This document shows positions 7,242 through 9,363 of a DNA stretch of 9,363 nucleotides, piece after piece (position 1 is the stretch's first letter; each line of letters starts with the position of its first letter). The stretch is from assembly GCA_035286745.1 (NCBI GenBank), contig DATECU010000230.1:1-9363 (forward strand). The letters are read 5' to 3'. The position numbers and the translations under genes are program-made. Source of the DNA: DATECU01 sp035286745. Lineage in GTDB: Bacteria; Acidobacteriota; Vicinamibacteria; Fen-336. Under the pieces are notes generated by a model. That model was given only the letters and a program-made list of their open reading frames with translations. It made no database searches and was not told the origin of the DNA.

Positions 7242-7324
7242 CCAAGCCTACCATCGCCGGACGCTCCCACGCACTGGCCGGTTCGCCCCCACAACCCACC
7301 TCCCCCTCTGATAACATCCGGACG

Positions 7325-7339
7325 CCGCCCGCCGGGCGG
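7325..7339 (+). repeat. GC hairpin in the SDR leader
   Basis: CCGCCC, a 3-base loop GCC, and GGGCGG form a perfect 6-bp stem in the 186-base divergent gap, about 70 bases before the SDR start. No T-tract follows. Just upstream, TGATAACAT at 7309-7317 is the most AT-rich spot in the gap and could be a -10 element for SDR, but no convincing -35 sequence accompanies it. Confidence 0.3.
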
Positions 7340-7395
7340 ATTCGCCGTCGGAAGTTCGAGCTCAGCGTCGGGCCGGCGCGCTGGCCGCCCCGAGC

Positions 7396-7401
7396 AAGGA
7401 G
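7396..7401 (+). promoter_or_regulatory. Ribosome binding site of the SDR gene
   Basis: AAGGAG sits 5 bases before ATG 7407 and is the strongest Shine-Dalgarno match in the window. It settles the start against the long upstream in-frame extension, which merely reads through the divergent gap and the antisense of the transporter gene. Confidence 0.85.
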
Positions 7402-7406
7402 TGCCC

Positions 7407-8234
7407 ATGGCCGAGCAAGCGGCCCCTCCCTTCCAGAACAAGGTGGTGGTGGTGACCGGCGCCTCCGCCGGCATCGGCCGCGCCCTCTGTCTGGCCCTCG
7501 CCCCCCAACGGCCTCGTTTGGTGCTGGCGGCCCGCGACAAGGACCGCTTGCAGGAGGTGGCGGACGCCTGCCGCGGGCTGGGTGCCGAGACCCTGGTGGT
7601 GCCCACCGATGTCTCCTCGGACGCCGCCTGCCAGCGGTTGGTGAGCCGGGTGGTGAGCGGCTTCGGCGGCCTCGATGTCTTGGTGAACAACGCCGGCTTC
7701 ACCATGCGAGCGCGCCTGGAGGACGTGTCGGATCCCACCCTCTTTGAACGCTTGATGCGGGTCAACTACTTCGGCCCCGTCTATCTGACCTACTACGCGC
7801 TCGCCGAGCTCAAGAGGTCCCGGGGCCTGATCGTGGTCGTCTCCAGTCTCACCGGCCTGGCCGGGGTCCCCACCCGCACGGGTTATGCGGCCAGCAAGCA
7901 CGCCCTGCTCGGCTTCTTCGACTCCCTCCGCATCGAGCTCAAGGACAGCGGGGTAGGCGTCACCGTGGTCTGCCCCGACTTCGTCGCCTCCGAGATCGAT
8001 CGCCGAGCCGCCGGCGGCGATGGGCAGCCGCTGGGCGACCGAGCGATTCCGCACCAGGGGATCATGTCCGCCGAGGCTTGCGCTGCCCGTACGGTGGCGG
8101 CCATGGCGAGGCGGCAGCGGCTGCTCGTCCTCTCCTTCCGCGGCCGGCTGGGCCGTTGGATGAAGCTCCTCGCCCCCAGCGTCCTGGACTGGATGTCGGC
8201 TCGCGCCGTGCGATCGGAGACCAAGAGCCCATAG
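7407..8234 (+). CDS. Classical short-chain dehydrogenase/reductase (SDR)
   Basis: This is a 275-residue NAD(P)-dependent oxidoreductase of the classical SDR family with a single Rossmann domain. The cofactor motif is TGASAGIG (17-24). R43 after the second strand (LAARDKDRL) suggests preference for NADP(H). D68 lies in PTDVS, NNAG at 94-97, and the catalytic tetrad is N120, S147, Y160 and K164 (YAASK). PDFVASEID (190-198) replaces the common PG.V.T motif that closes over the cofactor. The C-terminal segment GRLGRWMKLLAPSVLDWMSA (246-265) is amphipathic, as in 11-beta-HSD/DHRS7-like members, and could associate with the membrane. The substrate cannot be told from sequence. The gene stands alone on this strand between two minus-strand genes, has a strong ribosome binding site, and its stop codon abuts the hairpin shared with mutM. 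All catalytic residues are present, so an active enzyme is expected. Confidence 0.95.
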   Translation: MAEQAAPPFQNKVVVVTGASAGIGRALCLALAPQRPRLVLAARDKDRLQEVADACRGLGAETLVVPTDVSSDAACQRLVSRVVSGFGGLDVLVNNAGFTMRARLEDVSDPTLFERLMRVNYFGPVYLTYYALAELKRSRGLIVVVSSLTGLAGVPTRTGYAASKHALLGFFDSLRIELKDSGVGVTVVCPDFVASEIDRRAAGGDGQPLGDRAIPHQGIMSAEACAARTVAAMARRQRLLVLSFRGRLGRWMKLLAPSVLDWMSARAVRSETKSP

Positions 8235-8251
8235 CGCTACTAGCTAGCGCT
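8233..8251. terminator. Perfect 7-bp hairpin across two convergent stop codons
   Basis: AGCGCTA (8233-8239), loop CTAGC (8240-8244), and TAGCGCT (8245-8251) form a perfect inverted repeat. The SDR stop TAG (8232-8234) enters the left arm, and the mutM stop (8246-8244 on the minus strand) spans loop and right arm. Its symmetric position suggests a bidirectional transcript-end structure. There is no U-tract on either side, so intrinsic termination is uncertain. Confidence 0.4.
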
Positions 8252-9122
8252 GGCAGCGGGGGCAGTGGTGGGTGCCCCGGCCGGCGATGACGGTGCGGAC
8301 GATGGGCGTGCGACAGCGCGGGCAAGGCTCGCCCTCCCGGCCGTAGACCCGACGCTCGTCCTGGTAGCGGCCGTCCTCGCCGCTGGGCTGAACGAAGTCG
8401 CTGATGCTGGAACCCCCGGTCTCCAGGGAACGGTGGAGCACCGCCTGGATGGCGCCCAGCAGGCGATCACACTCGGCGCCGGTAACGCGATAGGCGCGGC
8501 GGGAAGGGCGGATCGAGGAGAGGAACAACGCCTCGTCGGCATAGATGTTGCCGACACCGGCCAGCACGGACTGGTCGAGCAGCACGGCCTTGATGGGAGC
8601 CCGCCGCCGGCGCACCGCCACCGCCAGCTCCCTGGCCCCTGCGCTCAAGGCGTCGGGCCCCAGCCGCTCCAGGCGGGGTGAGGTGGCGCCCGGCGAGAGA
8701 AGCTCGACGCGGCCGAACTTGCGAGCATCCCGAAAGAACACGTCGGGCCCGCTGTCGTCGAACGAGAGCCGCAGATGCGTGTGCCGATCTGGGATGAAAC
8801 CCCTGGCCTGACCTTCGGGTGTCAAGGCGCCGCCTCGAGTCGAGGCGAGTAGGCGAACGCTGCGCACTCCCGCGGCGAAGATCTGCCCCGTCATGCCGAG
8901 GTGGAGGAGCAGCCGCGAACCGCCGTCGAGGCCGGCCAGCAGGTACTTCCCCAGCCGCTCCAGTCGCTCGAAGCGCCGTCCGGTCAGACGGCGCCTGAGG
9001 GTTCGAGGCGAGGTGAGGAAGAAGGGACTGGGCGCGGTGGTTGTGACCCTGACCACCCGCCGGCCCAGCAGCAGCGGCTCGATCTGCCGCCGCGTGATCT
9101 CGACCTCTGGCAGCTCAGGCAT
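8244..9122 (-). CDS. mutM: Formamidopyrimidine-DNA glycosylase MutM (Fpg)
   Basis: MutM is a base-excision repair enzyme that removes 8-oxoguanine and formamidopyrimidines and cleaves the abasic site by beta,delta-elimination. The 292-residue protein begins MPELPEVE, supplying the catalytic N-terminal P2 and E3. K59 (LGKYLL) and M77 (HLGMTG), with R134 and F136 (DARKFGR), provide the phosphate contact and the intercalation triad. VLAGVGNIYADEAL (186-199) is the helix-two-turn-helix signature. The 8-oxoG loop lies at about 236-262. A C-terminal zinc finger has C267, C270, C287, C290 with R282. Endonuclease VIII (Nei) is excluded by the MPELPEVE start and the DARKFG motif. The protein is about 20 residues longer than E. 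coli MutM, mostly from a longer loop at about 81-113. Its start overlaps the last codons of the nucleotidyltransferase remnant, and no good ribosome binding site precedes it, so translation could depend on coupling to that upstream frame. Confidence 0.97.
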   Translation of the reverse strand: MPELPEVEITRRQIEPLLLGRRVVRVTTTAPSPFFLTSPRTLRRRLTGRRFERLERLGKYLLAGLDGGSRLLLHLGMTGQIFAAGVRSVRLLASTRGGALTPEGQARGFIPDRHTHLRLSFDDSGPDVFFRDARKFGRVELLSPGATSPRLERLGPDALSAGARELAVAVRRRRAPIKAVLLDQSVLAGVGNIYADEALFLSSIRPSRRAYRVTGAECDRLLGAIQAVLHRSLETGGSSISDFVQPSGEDGRYQDERRVYGREGEPCPRCRTPIVRTVIAGRGTHHCPRCQR

Positions 9123-9249
9123 GGCGCGGGCAGCGTCCGGGCCCGCCGGCTAGCCCTCCGACGATGGGGTAGCGGACGTTCGCCTGGTTGAGCGACCGGA
9201 TCACGGCCTCGAGGCTGCTGGCCTGCACGGATCCCGAGTCTATCCTCAT
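9115..9249 (-). pseudogene. Truncated N-terminus of a nucleotidyltransferase-fold protein
   Basis: A 44-codon frame on the minus strand reads MRIDSGSVQASSL, then EAVIRSLNQANVRYPIVGGL (14-33), then about ten unrelated residues and a stop. This segment matches what I know of the opening helix and first strand of AbiEii/MNT-type nucleotidyltransferase proteins, which typically read LxxVIxALNxAxVRYxxVGGLAV before the catalytic GSxxDxD. The fragment ends just after VGGLA. The catalytic aspartates and the rest of the domain are absent and mutM begins there. Its stop at 9117-9115 overlaps the mutM start by 8 bases. Its ATG overlaps the stop of a preceding frame (ATGA). It is most likely a gene remnant left by a deletion. 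It could also be a short peptide that now couples translation into mutM. Confidence 0.5.
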
Positions 9250-9362
9250 CGCCGTGCTGGCAACACCTCTAGCGTGAGCGAGAAGCCGTTTGGGGCTGGG
9301 AACAGGCGACCTGGTCGGGAGCGCGGCAGGCGGGGCTCCAGGCCGGCGCTCGGCTCACCCTG
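9246..9362 (-). CDS. Possible C-terminal end of a protein running off the edge
   Basis: An open frame on the minus strand enters from the right edge and continues for 38 codons to a TGA at 9248-9246. It ends NGFSLTLEVLPARR. I do not recognise the protein. The only support is the ATGA overlap with the nucleotidyltransferase fragment, the usual junction in a two-gene unit. A plus-strand alternative, open from GTG 9274 to the edge (30 codons), lacks a ribosome binding site and reads as low-complexity Arg/Gly/Pro. Confidence 0.35.
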   Translation of the reverse strand, partial: QGEPSAGLEPRLPRSRPGRLFPAPNGFSLTLEVLPARR

Positions 9363-9363
9363 G

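Noticed and set aside
6921..7406. 162-codon upstream extension of the SDR
   Set aside because: It reads antisense through the transporter gene and the divergent gap. AAGGAG at 7396 and the usual SDR N-terminus fix the start at 7407.

Overview
The window is a GC-rich chromosomal stretch with six complete, confidently recognised genes, one secreted protein of unknown function, and a vestigial gene fragment at the right edge. The codon use and the mix of genes suggest a soil- or sediment-type bacterium. I lean to Acidobacteriota or a neighbouring phylum, because the secreted protein at 4331-5212 resembles a family I associate with that group. This is inference, not demonstrated. No ribosomal marker, mobile element, CRISPR array, tRNA or rRNA is visible.

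Region 1 (29-4185, + strand) is a compact biotin operon in the order bioB-bioF-bioA-bioD. Every junction overlaps: a TAGTG stop/start at bioB/bioF, a GTGA overlap at bioF/bioA, and an 8-base overlap at bioA/bioD. Together the four enzymes convert a pimeloyl thioester plus alanine to KAPA (BioF), then DAPA (BioA), dethiobiotin (BioD) and biotin (BioB). Genes that make the pimeloyl chain (bioC, bioH or similar) are not in the window. A 9-bp inverted repeat brackets the bioD stop codon.

Region 2 (4331-5212, + strand) encodes a 293-residue exported protein with a signal peptide and a charged helical segment. Region 3 (5268-7220, - strand) encodes an OPT-family membrane transporter that converges on it. 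Region 4 (7221-7406) is a divergent intergenic spacer with two short GC hairpins. Region 5 (7407-8234, + strand) is a classical short-chain dehydrogenase. It converges on mutM (8244-9122, - strand), with only 9 bases between the stop codons and a perfect hairpin spanning both.

Region 6 (9115-9363, - strand) holds what looks like the decayed front end of a nucleotidyltransferase-fold gene. It is joined by an ATGA overlap to the tail of another reading frame that runs off the edge, and its truncated reading frame overlaps the mutM start.

I do not see a convincing undescribed multigene system. The most unusual signals are a recurring GTTAGG hexamer that accounts for every TTA/TAA trinucleotide in the first 6.8 kb, the nucleotidyltransferase remnant upstream of mutM, and the hairpin shared by two convergent stop codons.
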